Assembly: GCA_951799445.1 (NCBI GenBank)
Contig: OX637294.1
Span: forward strand, 24,949,452 to 25,013,451
DNA: 64,000 nt
Direction: 5' to 3'
Origin: Pseudisothecium myosuroides
Taxonomy: Eukaryota > Streptophyta > Bryopsida > Hypnales > Lembophyllaceae
Positions 1-9,841 of this stretch are shown piece after piece. The notes under the pieces were generated by a model that was given only the letters and a program-made list of their open reading frames with translations, did not search any database and was not told the DNA's origin. Positions within the stretch are counted from its first letter, which is position 1. Each line of letters opens with the position of its first letter. A program made the translations under genes and the position numbers.

Positions 1-1
1 T

Positions 2-217
2 GCCATTCAGATTGTTAAGGGGCTTGGACGTTGGGCCAACGAGAAATATAGAACATCGCAAGCTATTTTTCTATCAATAAGTGAAGTGGGAAGAAGATGT
101 TGCCTTGCTGAAGCGCCAGAAAATCGTAAGTATGCTGAAATGCTAATCGAATTCTCACACCAGTGTTCCAGCTTATTGCCCACAGTGGCTCCAGACCGCT
201 TTCAGATAAATCAATAG
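2..217 (+). CDS. possible 3' terminal coding segment at left edge, partial
   Basis: An open frame runs from base 2 to a TAG at 215-217, giving about 71 residues with a balanced composition. It includes the stretches GRWANEKYRTSQAIFLSISE and AEMLIEFSHQCSSLLPTVAP. No start codon is visible, so it would be the last exon of a gene lying to the left. A good donor-like GTAAGTA sits inside it near 129, so the true exon may stop there. A second plus frame is open from about 143 to 308 and also looks protein-like. I do not recognise the family. A decayed gene or chance open frame is equally possible. Confidence 0.25.
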   Translation, partial: AIQIVKGLGRWANEKYRTSQAIFLSISEVGRRCCLAEAPENRKYAEMLIEFSHQCSSLLPTVAPDRFQINQ

Positions 218-581
218 AAGAATACAAAGAGTTTCCATCTGAGTCCGAGTGGCCATCATTCGCGCACATGCGGCTGGAAACTCGAGAAACAGTAGATACA
301 TGATCTGGTAGCTAGCTAGCTGTGGCGATGTGGTTACGACTTTACCGGAATCTAAGAGAACGGTAGCTCCAAATTCCGCAAAACGGAGTCGACAGTATTT
401 TCTTGATCTTGTCAGGCCGACTTCACTCACCACATTTCGGACCTGCGGACTTGTCTATGCTCGAGGCCTGAAAGCGATGAAAAGATCCACAATTCTTTCC
501 ATCGAAGTTAGTTGAAGGGCGTTTCCTTCAGGGTTTGCATTTCCGCTTCTTGAAATAATTATGTTGCCTGTGGGATTGTGG

Positions 582-714
582 GAAATTTCGTTGAAATGGC
601 TGTATTCCATACGCCATTTTTTCATTCATTTTTAGGACTGGCATAGATTTCAGATCGCGAGGTCTAAACATGAAAGTGCCAAGTTTGTGGAATACAGTCA
701 TTTCAATAAAATAT
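582..714. mobile_element. short TIR element (MITE family 1), old copy
   Basis: Terminal inverted repeats of about 25 bases, ATTTCGTTGAAATGGCTGTA at the left and its diverged reverse complement ending TTTCAATAAAAT at the right, enclose a 133-base non-coding core. The core has the phrase 'TATAGATTTCAGAT...GGTCTAAA' seen in the related copy at 2197-2369. No coding capacity. It belongs to the same family as the copies at 2425, 3986, 4286, 4689 and 6500. Confidence 0.6.
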
Positions 715-719
715 CGGTT

Positions 720-1010
720 GAATCTGTTTCACCTAACAATTCCCTGTTCAATGATCTGGCGCTTTGTGTCGTTCTCAACGGGGTAATTCTATAATTACGG
801 ACTGTAGATACCTCATTTCTTCTTTGAATTTCTCGTGGGACAGCAATGCAGGCTAAGAATCAAATCCTGGATGGGGAAGTGGAATCCATGCGGTCATGCT
901 AATTTGAGAGAAGCGGGCGCTGCAGGGATGGATCGGTGAAAGAGTGGCCCAGCATGTCTCCAGTGCAGGTGATCGGGTTATTAATTTACGTGGTTCCTGA
1001 TTGCCTCTTC
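720..1010. other. intergenic, nothing recognised
   Basis: Mixed-composition sequence without a convincing frame, repeat or RNA structure. Confidence 0.5.
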
Positions 1011-1038
1011 ATGTCATTTAAACAACGTACGGGAAGTT

Positions 1039-1479
1039 GTGAAGGGTATGGAGCAAGCGATGAGATTGTCCCCTGTCTGGTTGTGGCAAAAGCAGCGTTG
1101 TAAGGTAGCAACGCATGAAGCAGATGATTCCTCGTCCAGCTTGCCGTTTTCTGTGCTTCCAGTACTTACAATGGCATTTAATTTTCTTCCCGTTATGCAT
1201 GATACAATACTGTGTGCTCGATATTCTGCTAGCCTAAAAGCTCTGAGATATTTGCCTGGAACAGGTATCTCTTTATCTCGGCATCCAAGAAAATCGTGGG
1301 CTGGGTTGTGGCAGAACACATCGAATCTGCTTTCCCCATCGTCTCTCCTGACCGGGAAAACTCCAAGGCTCATTGCGACTTATTTCTTATGCGAAAAGAT
1401 TAAAACTTGGTATAGAGAAGACGAAGTCTATTACACCTGTAGCTTCTTTATGGAGCCTAGAAATTTAATAGGGAAGTAG
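1039..1479 (+). CDS. hypothetical 146-residue ORF, doubtful
   Basis: An uninterrupted ATG-to-stop frame of 146 codons in a stretch of moderate GC. The antisense frame 1014-1373 is also open for 119 codons, so only one, or neither, is real. The plus product has a Ser-rich segment near residue 30 and several Trp and Cys residues, with no motif I recognise. No repeat or neighbouring exon supports it. It could be an exon of an unknown gene or chance. Confidence 0.2.
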   Translation: MKGMEQAMRLSPVWLWQKQRCKVATHEADDSSSSLPFSVLPVLTMAFNFLPVMHDTILCARYSASLKALRYLPGTGISLSRHPRKSWAGLWQNTSNLLSPSSLLTGKTPRLIATYFLCEKIKTWYREDEVYYTCSFFMEPRNLIGK

Positions 1480-2196
1480 TGAGCCGAAAGAAGTCACGGA
1501 ACGATAATCAAGCAAGACTTGGGCAGGGCGAGATCTTGTGTAGCAAGTTTTAGGTTCCTGCAATTTGTGGTGTACGAGGAATATGGGTTTCTCGATCAGA
1601 GCTCAGGAAAGGTGTTGCATCCCTCTTGGACGCCATGAGGTTAGTGGTCTCATCTTGCTGGTCTAAACTTCAGAACTTCTTTTTAAGTCGCTCTACCATG
1701 TTCGTTTGCCGAGTCTTTCTCCCCTGAATACTTACTCTTCCTGTCTGCAGGAAAACATTTTGTTTAGGAGTGACGTTAAAGGCTTCACAATGTGCGTTCT
1801 CTCAACCTTCTCAAGCTGGTGAAGCATTTGCGCCACGTTACTGTGTGATTCAATCCTTTCTTGTCTATCAAAACCCACTCCCAACCTAAGTGTACATTTA
1901 GGCTACCAACTGGTGCACCTTCAGAAATTACTGAGGTGCAAAACTCATGGCGCACAAATCTGGCTCACACCAGAGATGCCAATAGGACGATTATTTTTGG
2001 TAGTGGGCCCATTTTTTCTTTGTACAAATAGAACTATCGGCATTGAAGCGTCGAACAATGTAAGACTTTTGAAAATACAGAATGTTACATCACTTCAACC
2101 CAATCTGCCCCAATACTACGATGAAATTGATGTTGTCTGTGTAATTGCAGGGAGTATTTGATGTCTACGGTTGGTGTATGGACCAGCCTTGAACGG
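1480..2196. other. intergenic, nothing recognised
   Basis: No supported gene. A frame of 82 codons at 1913-2161 on the plus strand has no recognisable features and is treated as chance. Confidence 0.45.
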
Positions 2197-2369
2197 ATAT
2201 TTTGTTAAAATGGCAATATTCTTCCGCCATTTTTCCATTCATTTTCTACGACTGATATAGATTTCAGATCACATGGTCTAAAACCTAGGATTGGTCTACA
2301 ATTCAGACCACATGGTCTAAACCGGAAAGTGCCAAGTTTGTGGAATATTGCCGTTTTTACGAAATATTT
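2197..2369. mobile_element. short TIR element (MITE family 1), old copy
   Basis: Left end ATTTTGTTAAAATGGCAATA pairs with the right end 'GAATATTGCCGTTTTTACGA'. The core holds an internal duplication of 'CAGA(T/C)CACATGGTCTAAA'. Non-coding. Confidence 0.6.
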
Positions 2370-2424
2370 GTTCTTGGCGATTATTCTAAAAATTTAAACG
2401 AATAATTTGTTACATTGCACTAGT

Positions 2425-2618
2425 ATGGGCAATTTCATTACAATGGCGATATTTTTTTTTAATTGCATGAAAACAGTTCAAAACGGCCGTTCTGAAATCT
2501 ATCCTGTCCTAGATGGTTCAGAACGGCCGTTCTAAAATCTATACCTATCCTAGATGGTGAAAATGGCACACCGTCAAAGTGGCACTTGAAATACTGCCAT
2601 TTTAACGAAATTGCCCAT
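2425..2618. mobile_element. MITE family 1, well-preserved copy with 4-bp target duplication
   Basis: Terminal inverted repeats of about 28 bases begin ATGGGCAATTTCATTACAAT and end GAAATTGCCCAT. The element is 194 bases and is flanked on both sides by TAGT (2421-2424 and 2619-2622). The core contains two copies of the palindromic phrase AACGGCCGTT and repeats of 'TCCTAGATGGT'. No coding sequence. Confidence 0.8.
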
Positions 2619-2624
2619 TAGTCT

Positions 2625-3139
2625 TAAACCCAGGAGAATCTAAGAAGCTTGCAAGCATTCTCTTCGCCTAGAGGAATGTCGATTATGTGGAATCCTCATG
2701 CCCAAACTCCTGTGTAGACGGTAGAAATTTTTGTTTCGTATTTTTGTTTCTAAGCTTAGGTGGATAATTATTCAGGCAGAGACAGGAAGTGCCAACCATT
2801 GATATTTTTTTTTAAATTTCTACGACAGCAGGTAGATGCAATCCTCGGTGAAGTGAAAGCATTCACATGTACAGTACATAAACATGGATATGAAAACTGT
2901 GGATGAAATTGCATTTGGAATCATGTAGAATCATTCAAGCATAGATATACGTTCATCTAAAGTCATGTAGAATCATCCAAGCCAATTCGTTCTGACTGAA
3001 GTTAGGAAGACGTTCATCCACACTACAGTTTGCTAGATACATTGTGTGACAGATAATCGCATGTGTGTGTTGTCCTGCATGTCCGGTGATCGGAGCATTC
3101 CTTTTCTCGATCGATACTAAGCCGCATTTTGATCTTTAA
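2625..3139. other. intergenic, nothing recognised
   Basis: AT-rich sequence. A short imperfect direct repeat around 'CATGTAGAATCAT(T/C)CAAGC' occurs at about 2922 and 2964. Confidence 0.5.
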
Positions 3140-3288
3140 CACAGGGAGACCGGGAGGTCGATACCCCCGGTATTTATTTGTGGCCTGTCACTATACCCCC
3201 CAAACTTTCTGAAAACAGAAAGTTTGGGGGATATAGTGACAGGCCACAAATAAATACCGGGGGGTATCGACCTCCCGGTCTCTCTGTG
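3140..3288. mobile_element. near-perfect hairpin (foldback) element
   Basis: Two arms of about 72 bases are reverse complements with only about three differences and a four-base loop (AAAA, 3212-3215). Ends are CACAGGGAGACC and GGTCTCTCTGTG. TAA flanks both ends (3137-3139 and 3289-3291), which fits a three-base target duplication. Such a young foldback could be a small non-autonomous DNA transposon or, if transcribed, a source of siRNA or a miRNA-like precursor. There is no coding capacity. Confidence 0.7.
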
Positions 3289-3295
3289 TAAGCTC

Positions 3296-3675
3296 CTCCA
3301 GCTCTCTCTTTCCGAGTGAAACTATTCATAATGTCGCGTCATGTCAGTAAGTGACAAAGTTAAGAGCACCAGGGCAAACGGCGTCTTCTGCAAACGGCGT
3401 CTTCTGCAAGTATTTTGTGATATATTTTCTTGAGGTGGGTTAGAATGTTTGATCAATTGGGTTCAAAGGCTCTTGGAAACGTCCTCAGTCACCTATTTGT
3501 CTCGCCCAGCTCTCTCAGAGTGAAATTACTCATAATATCACGTCAATAAGTGACCAAGAGCAACAGGGCAAACTGCGCCGTCTGCCAAGTCTTTTGTGTT
3601 TTAGTCTTGAGGTGGGTTAGAACGCTAGATCATTTGGGTTTGGAGGTTGTGGAAGCGTTCAAGGATCTGAGTGAT
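3296..3675. repeat. two-unit diverged tandem duplication, unit about 200 bp
   Basis: Unit 1 (about 3296-3490) and unit 2 (about 3510-3675) share in order 'CAGCTCTCT', 'GAGTGAAA(C/T)TA', 'CATAAT', 'AGTGAC', 'CAGGGCAAAC', 'TCTTGAGGTGGGTTAGAA' and 'GATCA.TTGGGTT'. Unit 1 itself has an internal direct duplication of CAAACGGCGTCTTCTG. The phrase 'GGAGGTGGGTTAGA' recurs at 6030 in the leader of the downstream gene. Confidence 0.65.
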
Positions 3676-3981
3676 AGGTTAAGTTGGTTCATTTTCAGGA
3701 ATTGTTCAGACTTGATTGTTATTAGATAGGACTTGTTGTTATTCGATGCTTAAATCCTAAGAGATGGATATCAGGCGGCGGCGCAAGGGTGTCACACAGG
3801 ATTCTTAGTGGGGAAAAGGAGAAGAATTCCCAGTGTCCTTGTTTGTTCCAAAGGGAACACCATGAAGCATTGTTTAGTTCTCCGTCCGTTAGCTGGTAGC
3901 TTGTGGAAACTCGTATGCTTCCGATTTAGATTTTCCTGCGGAGTGCAGATCAGTATTCAACTCCTCCAGATATATAAATTA
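3676..3981. other. intergenic, nothing recognised
   Basis: No open frame, repeat or RNA structure that I can support. Confidence 0.5.
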
Positions 3982-3985
3982 TAAT

Positions 3986-4139
3986 ATGGGTAATTTCATT
4001 AAAATGGTAGTATTCCAAGTGCCACTTTGATGGTGTGTCATTTTCACCATCTAGGATAGGTATAGATTTCAGAACGGCCGTTCTAAACTGTTTTCATGCC
4101 ATTTTAAAATAATATCGTCATTTTAATGAAATTGTCCAT
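3986..4139. mobile_element. MITE family 1, well-preserved copy with 4-bp target duplication
   Basis: 154 bases, ends ATGGGTAATTTCATTAAAAT and GAAATTGTCCAT, flanked by TAAT on both sides (3982-3985 and 4140-4143). The core is in the opposite orientation to the copy at 2425 and carries one AACGGCCGTT. Confidence 0.75.
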
Positions 4140-4285
4140 TAATGCAAATCCATTTGTCATTTTTTCTTTTTCCCTTAAAGTACTCGGTGTGAGATCTTTC
4201 AGTAACTTAATAATTGCAATCAACTCTCTCCGTTTTAATGAATTTAATTTGTGAAAACAAGTCCTAAATCGGATTCAATACTTAC

Positions 4286-4400
4286 ATGGGCAATTTCATT
4301 AAAATGTTGGTATTCCAAATGCTACTTTGACGGTGTGCCATTTTCACCATCTAGGACTGGTATAGATTTCACAACGGGCGTTCTGAACCATTTAGGACAA
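4286..4400. mobile_element. MITE family 1, truncated copy
   Basis: The left terminal repeat and about 110 bases of core are present, preceded by TTAC. The right end is missing, and the homology stops exactly where another element begins at 4401. Confidence 0.65.
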
Positions 4401-4683
4401 GAAGTTCCCTACAATTACAATTAAAATTCATTTGTAGGTACAATAAAAAAATCTTAAATTTTTATTAAAATGACTCAAATGCTGGGTACCTTGGCCTGAG
4501 ATACATGTATATTAAAAATCTCATAAAACAATTTTTTTAATGCTATTATTGTATTCAAAAAATATTAATTTTATGTATATAATTAGTTAATTACATTTTT
4601 GAATTCCTTGTTAAAAGAGCTATAAGAGTTTCCTACATTAATAAAAAAAATAAAAATTCTATACAATAATTGTAGGGAACTTC
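4401..4683. mobile_element. second MITE type, TIR GAAGTTCCCTACAATTA
   Basis: 283-base AT-rich element with inverted ends: GAAGTTCCCTACAATTA at the left and the complement of it, ending 'ATAATTGTAGGGAACTTC', at the right. It sits between a truncated family 1 copy and a complete one, so it inserted into a cluster of such elements. No coding capacity. Confidence 0.65.
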
Positions 4684-4688
4684 ATTTC

Positions 4689-4889
4689 TGGGCAAGTTCA
4701 TTAAAATGGTGATATTATTTTAAAATGGCATGAAAATAGTTCAGAACGACCGTTCTAAATCTACTTTTGTCCTAGATGGTTCAAAACACCCGTTTTGAAA
4801 TCTATACCGTCCCCAGATGGTGAAAAACTGAAAATGGCACATCATCAAAGTGGCACTTGGAATACCGCCATTTTAATGAAATTGCCCAT
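4689..4889. mobile_element. MITE family 1 copy
   Basis: Left end TGGGCAAGTTCATTAAAATG, right end 'CATTTTAATGAAATTGCCCAT'. The core matches the copy at 2425, with two diverged 'TTC(T/A)(A/G)AAC' palindromes and repeated TAGATGGT phrases. It is directly followed by the ATAGAT microsatellite; target duplications are not clear. Confidence 0.7.
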
Positions 4890-4890
4890 G

Positions 4891-4977
4891 AATATAGATA
4901 TAGATATAGATATAGATATAGATATAGATATAGATATAGATATAGATATAGATATAGATATAGATATAGATATAGAT
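4891..4977. repeat. (ATAGAT)n microsatellite
   Basis: About 14 uninterrupted copies of the six-base unit ATAGAT abut the right end of a MITE. Long artificial Ile-Asp and Tyr-Leu frames run through it and are not genes. Confidence 0.95.
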
Positions 4978-4989
4978 ACATACATACAT

Positions 4990-5480
4990 ATACACTAAGG
5001 TTTAGTTTGTAATAAATATGCAACCCAACATTTTTCACATCTCATTTTATTTAATTTGACATTCACCTAACTTTTGAGTCTTTTTTTAGTTTCATATAAT
5101 ATTTACAAAAGCCATCCTCTAAGTTGTTCTAATGCCAATGACCCCTCTAAGTATAATATGAGAATTGCGTACCCGGGCTAAGGTTATGATTACTCTCTTT
5201 ACAAGGATTAGCACCACCACCACTACCTCACAGCTAAAGTTAAGTCTATGCATCCTCACTAGCTCCCCAAACCCCGGAGTCCGTCCATTTGTATCCGAAA
5301 TTAATCAATTCACAGGAAAAATATAAAATCCCCAGTGATGCACAGCTACAGGAAGTCAGTTGTAGCTGGGCAACCCTACCTGGTAGGAAAGTTGACCATG
5401 CGGTGACCGATCACGGAAAACGTCCTGGGAATCAGTGCACCCGCCCAAGAGCCCAGTCTCGGGTTCTGGGCGATAACTCA
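4990..5480. other. upstream region of the plus-strand gene
   Basis: AT-rich to about 5160, then GC rises. No convincing gene. The upstream promoter of the gene starting at 6204 probably lies here or just downstream. Confidence 0.35.
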
Positions 5481-5499
5481 TCAGCATGAATATAAGCTT

Positions 5500-6203
5500 C
5501 ATACGTCATTTCCACGTCCCATCTCTTTCTCTCTCGCTCTCAGATCTCACTCGAGCTAGGTCTAGATTATCACTCTGTGTCTCGCATTGCTTGCAGTCCC
5601 ACAAGGCTCGGTTGGACCTGGGTGCTAGTGATGAACAGGCTAGGAGTGGAGAATCAAGACAGGGTAGTTAGTAGTTAGATCTTTGTTGATTGGAGTACTT
5701 TCTCGAGCTTGGAGTAGTTTCGGAGCTTGGTTGTTCCCGAATCCCGAAAGACGACGCCTGTATCAATTGAGACAAAAAGTGTGCAGTGGAGTTGTGTTGG
5801 GGAAGGGAATTCGCGGTGGATTGATTGCAACGGGACGACTTCTAGCTAGGACTTGTAAGTTGGTTCAAAACTATGAGCTTTTGCGTATTGGATTCGCGCA
5901 GTCAAAAGTTCCTAGCTGGGTAGAGTGCTTTTCGATTGAAGCTAGTCGAAGTGCTAGTCTGTGGTTAATAGTAAAGGTACGTACTGATTCGGGTCGTGAA
6001 AAAACAAAATGCAAAATGCAATTTTTGTTGGAGGTGGGTTAGACTTGTTGCAACGACTTGCGAACAATCTTTGTGATCTGGTACTAACTGCTGCTTTTAG
6101 ACTCGGGGTTAACGTTGTTGGTGTTTGTGTCTGCTTACAGTAATCCAGTAATCCACCAAGTACAGTTGATTTCAAGCTAGCACAGCCAGCTAGAGCAGAT
6201 CAG
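5500..6203 (+). promoter_or_regulatory. putative promoter/5' UTR with a leader intron
   Basis: A CT-rich tract at 5515-5550, typical of plant transcription start regions, precedes sequence of higher GC. A good donor (AAAG|GTACGTAC, cut after 5976) and acceptor (TGCTTACAG, ending 6140) define a probable intron of 164 bases in the leader. The first ATG of the gene follows at 6204, after CAG. The transcription start itself cannot be fixed from sequence. Confidence 0.45.
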
Positions 6204-8918
6204 ATGGCTCCGAAGACCAGGGAGACAAGCGAGAAAGCGGGAGCGAAAGACCCCAATCCGAAGCAGACGATCAAGTCCAAGCTGTGCATCAATACGCGTG
6301 AAGATAAAGGTCACTGCGGTGCTTCTGTGAGGTAGGCCACATAACCAGAATACGTAATTCACAGTGTGCAAGTGAATTTTAAAATATAGATGGGAGGTAT
6401 TCCATTACTTTGTCTCTCTTTTCAAGACACTCCGCATGAAAAGTATATCCATACCTATCCTGGTTTTTAGGGTTTCTGTCAATGTATGTCACAATTTACA
6501 TGGCGAATTTCATTAAAATGGCGGTATTCCGTGACTTTTGGCACTTTTAACAGTTCAGACCGCACAGTCTCAACTGTTTTATCTGTACCTGAACCTATAT
6601 CAGTCCTAGATTTCTGAAATCTACAACTGTCCTAGTTATTTATAATCTAGACCTATCCTAGATTTTTCAGACCGTGCGGTTTGATACTATATCTGTCCTA
6701 GATTTCTGATATCTATGCATTTCCTAGATGTTAGTAATGTAAGTCCGTCCTAGATGTCACGGTCTGAAAATGGCACATGGAATGCCGCCATTTTAATGAA
6801 ATTTGCCATTTACCGACATCGACGATCTTGGTCTTAAAACTCATGAAGCTCAAGTGTAGAATTTGTTGGTCCATTGCAACCAGATCAGAGGACGCGGAAA
6901 CCGCGTTACAAGACAACGCAAATGCTGCTGCCAATGTTTCTGCTGCGCCACTCGAATCCATTGAACCAGTCGACCCCCGGGAGTCAGCTGAAGTATCATC
7001 CCGAGCTGTGCTACCGGAATGGAATGGAAGAAGGTAACAATTTCGGGAACACAGTGCATGAGGTTCACAGCATATGTATCGTCAATTCCATTCGTCACAT
7101 GAGTGCAATGATCATGATTCACACTAGCTACAAGAAAATTATGGAGGCATGGAAAGGCACCTTCAAGATGTCGATTATTTGATATCCTGGATGAGGGTGT
7201 TCAAACAACATTTCCCTAATGTCATTTCAACCAAGTAAATTTTATTTGTGAAATCTAGTAGAAATTTAGATTTCAGATTGTGGATTCTATCTTAACTATA
7301 GATCTCATAAGTTTTATTAATATCTAAGAACTTTGTAGAATAATCAAATGTACATTTCTCCCGCATATTTTCCCCTATACAGTGGTTGTCATAAGTATTT
7401 GTACACTTCAAAAATTGCCATAACCAATTAAAAAATTAGATTTTCCCAGCAAATTTTTTACATGTTGAAGTGTAAGTGATATACTTGTGTAAAATGATTT
7501 TTAAAATTTTTTGAAAACCTTTTTGACATTTTCTATAATTTAGTCAAATTTATTAGTGAAAAAAAACTTTTAATGTAAGTAAAATTTTTGAAAGATTTTT
7601 CAGTAGTTGGAATGAGAATTCTTTCTAGAATTTTTTGGTAGGATTTTTTCAAACTTTGAAATTTTATTGAGTGAAATATTATTGACTGAAGTATGACTCC
7701 AAATTTTTACATTTCTTATAATTCATTCCAAAAATCTCCAAAAAATCATGAAAAACAATATATAAACATTTCATATACTTTCCAAATTTTTCCAAATTTT
7801 TGGAGATTTTTGGAGTGAAGTATAAGAAATGTAAAAATTTGGAGTCATACTTTAGTCAATAATATTTCACTCAATAAAATTTCAAAGTTTGAAAAAATCC
7901 TACCAAGAAGTTCTAGAAAGAATTTTCATTCCAACTACTGAAAAATCTTTCAAAAATTTTACTTCCATTAAAAGTTTTTTTTCACTAATAAATTTGATTA
8001 AATTATAGAAAATGTCAAAAGGTTTTTCAAAAAAAATTTAAAATCATTTTATACAAGTATATTACTTACACTTCAAAATGTAAAAAATTTGCTTGGAAAA
8101 TCTAATTTTTTAATTAGTTATGACAGTTTCTGAAGTGTATGAATACTTATGACAACCACTGTACAAATGTTATGGGATAATTGTTACTTGTAGGAGGTCC
8201 ATAAAACACTCATTTAAGAGTTGATTCACAATTCAGGGTTCACTCTTGGTATGTTGACAAATGCAATTGGTATATTGAAGAAAGAAAAATGTACCTTTGT
8301 GTTAGAGGTTGCTTTATGGACCTCCTACTTTACATCACACACACTGACAATTTACCAGTTTATTGAGTATGTGTTTACTCTGGAAAGACTAGAAAAGTTG
8401 CCTTGTTCCTCTACGTACATTGCTCCTTGTATGAATGATATTAATATCAATTTGTCTGATAAATAGCTGCCAATCCTGGCACTAGTATGTCGAATTCACC
8501 TGAGAAATTCAAATAGCCCATTCATTCGGGTGAACCTAAGGAATTTATAAGCTTGAGCTAGTATGGAATTTCAGACTCTATTCTAAACTCAAGTTGGGAA
8601 ATTCAAGAATTGCACAATGGAATAGGCTAAGTAGGGTTTATGGAATTTTTGGATTTCTCTTGTGATCAACTGGGGCCGAGAGTATGCGGTTTTGTTTTTA
8701 GACGAAGGACTGACAGCTCTGATAATTTTATTTGTCATTATATTTACAGACTACGCAGTGGACAGCCGACCGAGGAAGACGAGCTGGAGGTCGCGAACTT
8801 CTTAGTGACCGAAGACTTTCGCAGTAGATGGGCGTCAGGGTCAGTCGCGGCTACCATGGTGCAGATGAAGACGGATCCGAACTACTGTGCTCCCGTGCAG
8901 AAAGGAGGCGGAACCTGA
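6204..8918 (+). CDS. unknown 148-residue protein, three exons
   Basis: Three exons join in frame: 6204-6331, 6884-7033 and 8750-8918 (447 bases with the TGA). Every junction is phase 2 with GT and AG borders (GAG|GTAGGC, AACCAG|A, AGAAG|GTAACA, TTTACAG|A). The product starts MAPKTRETSEKAG, is Lys/Glu-rich and probably disordered to about residue 40, has an Ala/Glu/Ser-rich middle, and ends in a more structured-looking segment (residues about 94-148) containing PTEEDELEVANFL and EDFRSRWA. No signal peptide or membrane segment is evident. I do not recognise the family. The acceptor of exon 2 is the least certain border, chosen because it preserves frame. Both introns carry transposons: a MITE in intron 1 and a foldback in intron 2. 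The exons are GC-richer than the introns. Confidence 0.6.
6500..6809. mobile_element. MITE family 1, long copy in intron 1
   Basis: 310-base member with inverted ends of about 31 bases (ATGGCGAATTTCATTAAAAT ... ending AATGAAATTTGCCAT), flanked by TTAC on both sides (6496-6499 and 6810-6813). The core has repeated 'GTCCTAGAT' phrases and inverted 'CAGACCG(C/T)' motifs. It lies inside intron 1 of the unknown plus-strand gene. Confidence 0.8.
7380..8161. mobile_element. 782-bp Tc1/mariner-like foldback element in intron 2
   Basis: Ends are CAGTGGTTGTCATAAGTATT and its reverse complement finishing 'CTTATGACAACCACTG', flanked by TA on both sides (7378-7379 and 8162-8163). The two halves are inverted copies of each other for nearly the whole length, about 370 bases each with a centre near 7770, so the element is one long imperfect hairpin. 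The CAGTG-type terminus with TA duplication is typical of Tc1/mariner elements. There is no transposase frame. It occupies nearly half of intron 2. Confidence 0.85.
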
Positions 8919-9840
8919 CTCGACGGGGCTGCCGTTCATAGGGACGTACGTGATCCGAATTCAAAGCCTGCAGCCGAAATTTTGCTAATACTATGGCTGG
9001 ATCGATCACGCATACAACCGTGTATATATTGATCACACGAACAATGGGTGGATCAGGAGCCTCATTTTGATCACATGAGCAATGGCCCGATCTGTAGGCC
9101 CAATTTTGACAACGGATTTGATTTTGGTTTGACATTGCAATTCCATGCTGCTACAGTTCAAGTGTTAAGTAGGTCAGGACATTGTCAATATGAACAATTG
9201 ATATGAACAATTGAAGACTTGTAATGCAATTCATAGCAATCTTCATGCGCTTGATTGAGCAGTATGTTAATTAATTAGAGGACCCGGAAATTCTGTAAGC
9301 TCTACGTGCCCTATGCTAGAGATTGTTTAATGCAAGCCACCAGGCTCATTGGTGGTTGTGGCTATGCCTTCAATCTCATATAGTATTTCAATTTTTAATT
9401 ATTCATGTACATTGGTAAGTTGATAGGGTACAGAAATAAATACCTACATTACTTCCAAAAATATTGATAACATATGCACATCATTCAAAGATATTCATTA
9501 AGTTTGATTGCATAGTAAATCCATTCCCATGGACAACATTAAGCCGTAAATAGGGTATGAATAAGCCATAAGTGTAATCACAAACACACATGGCTAGTGA
9601 AGTTGAAAACGTACAACTAGAGAGTCAAATGCAACACCGATTCTCCTCATACAAGGAAAAAAACAGATAAATAACTTCTACAATATCCAAATAACAGGTA
9701 TTTTTGTGTCGAAACCATCTCAAAAAAGGAGCGACTGAGACCCATAAAAAAAGATTCCATTCAAATAAGACACCCTGCTGAAAATCAATAAAAGACAGGA
9801 AACAAGTTCCCAAGTAACTTTTTTTGTACTAGAAATTTTC
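8919..9840. other. 3' flank of the unknown gene and intergenic DNA
   Basis: The first 200 bases after the TGA are probably 3' UTR (repeated 'GATCACA.GA.CAATGG' phrases at about 9030 and 9072). The rest is AT-rich, with no gene, and lies outside the duplicated block that begins at about 9842. Confidence 0.4.
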
Positions 9841-9841
9841 C

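Noticed and set aside
1014..1373. 119-codon minus-strand frame
   Set aside because: It overlaps the longer plus frame on the opposite strand, with no splice or homology support for either; only the plus frame is listed, at low confidence.
4401..4683. Part of an LTR retrotransposon
   Set aside because: The ends are inverted, not direct, repeats and the length is MITE-like.
4795..5038. Poly Ile-Asp and poly Tyr-Leu frames
   Set aside because: Pure translation of the ATAGAT microsatellite.
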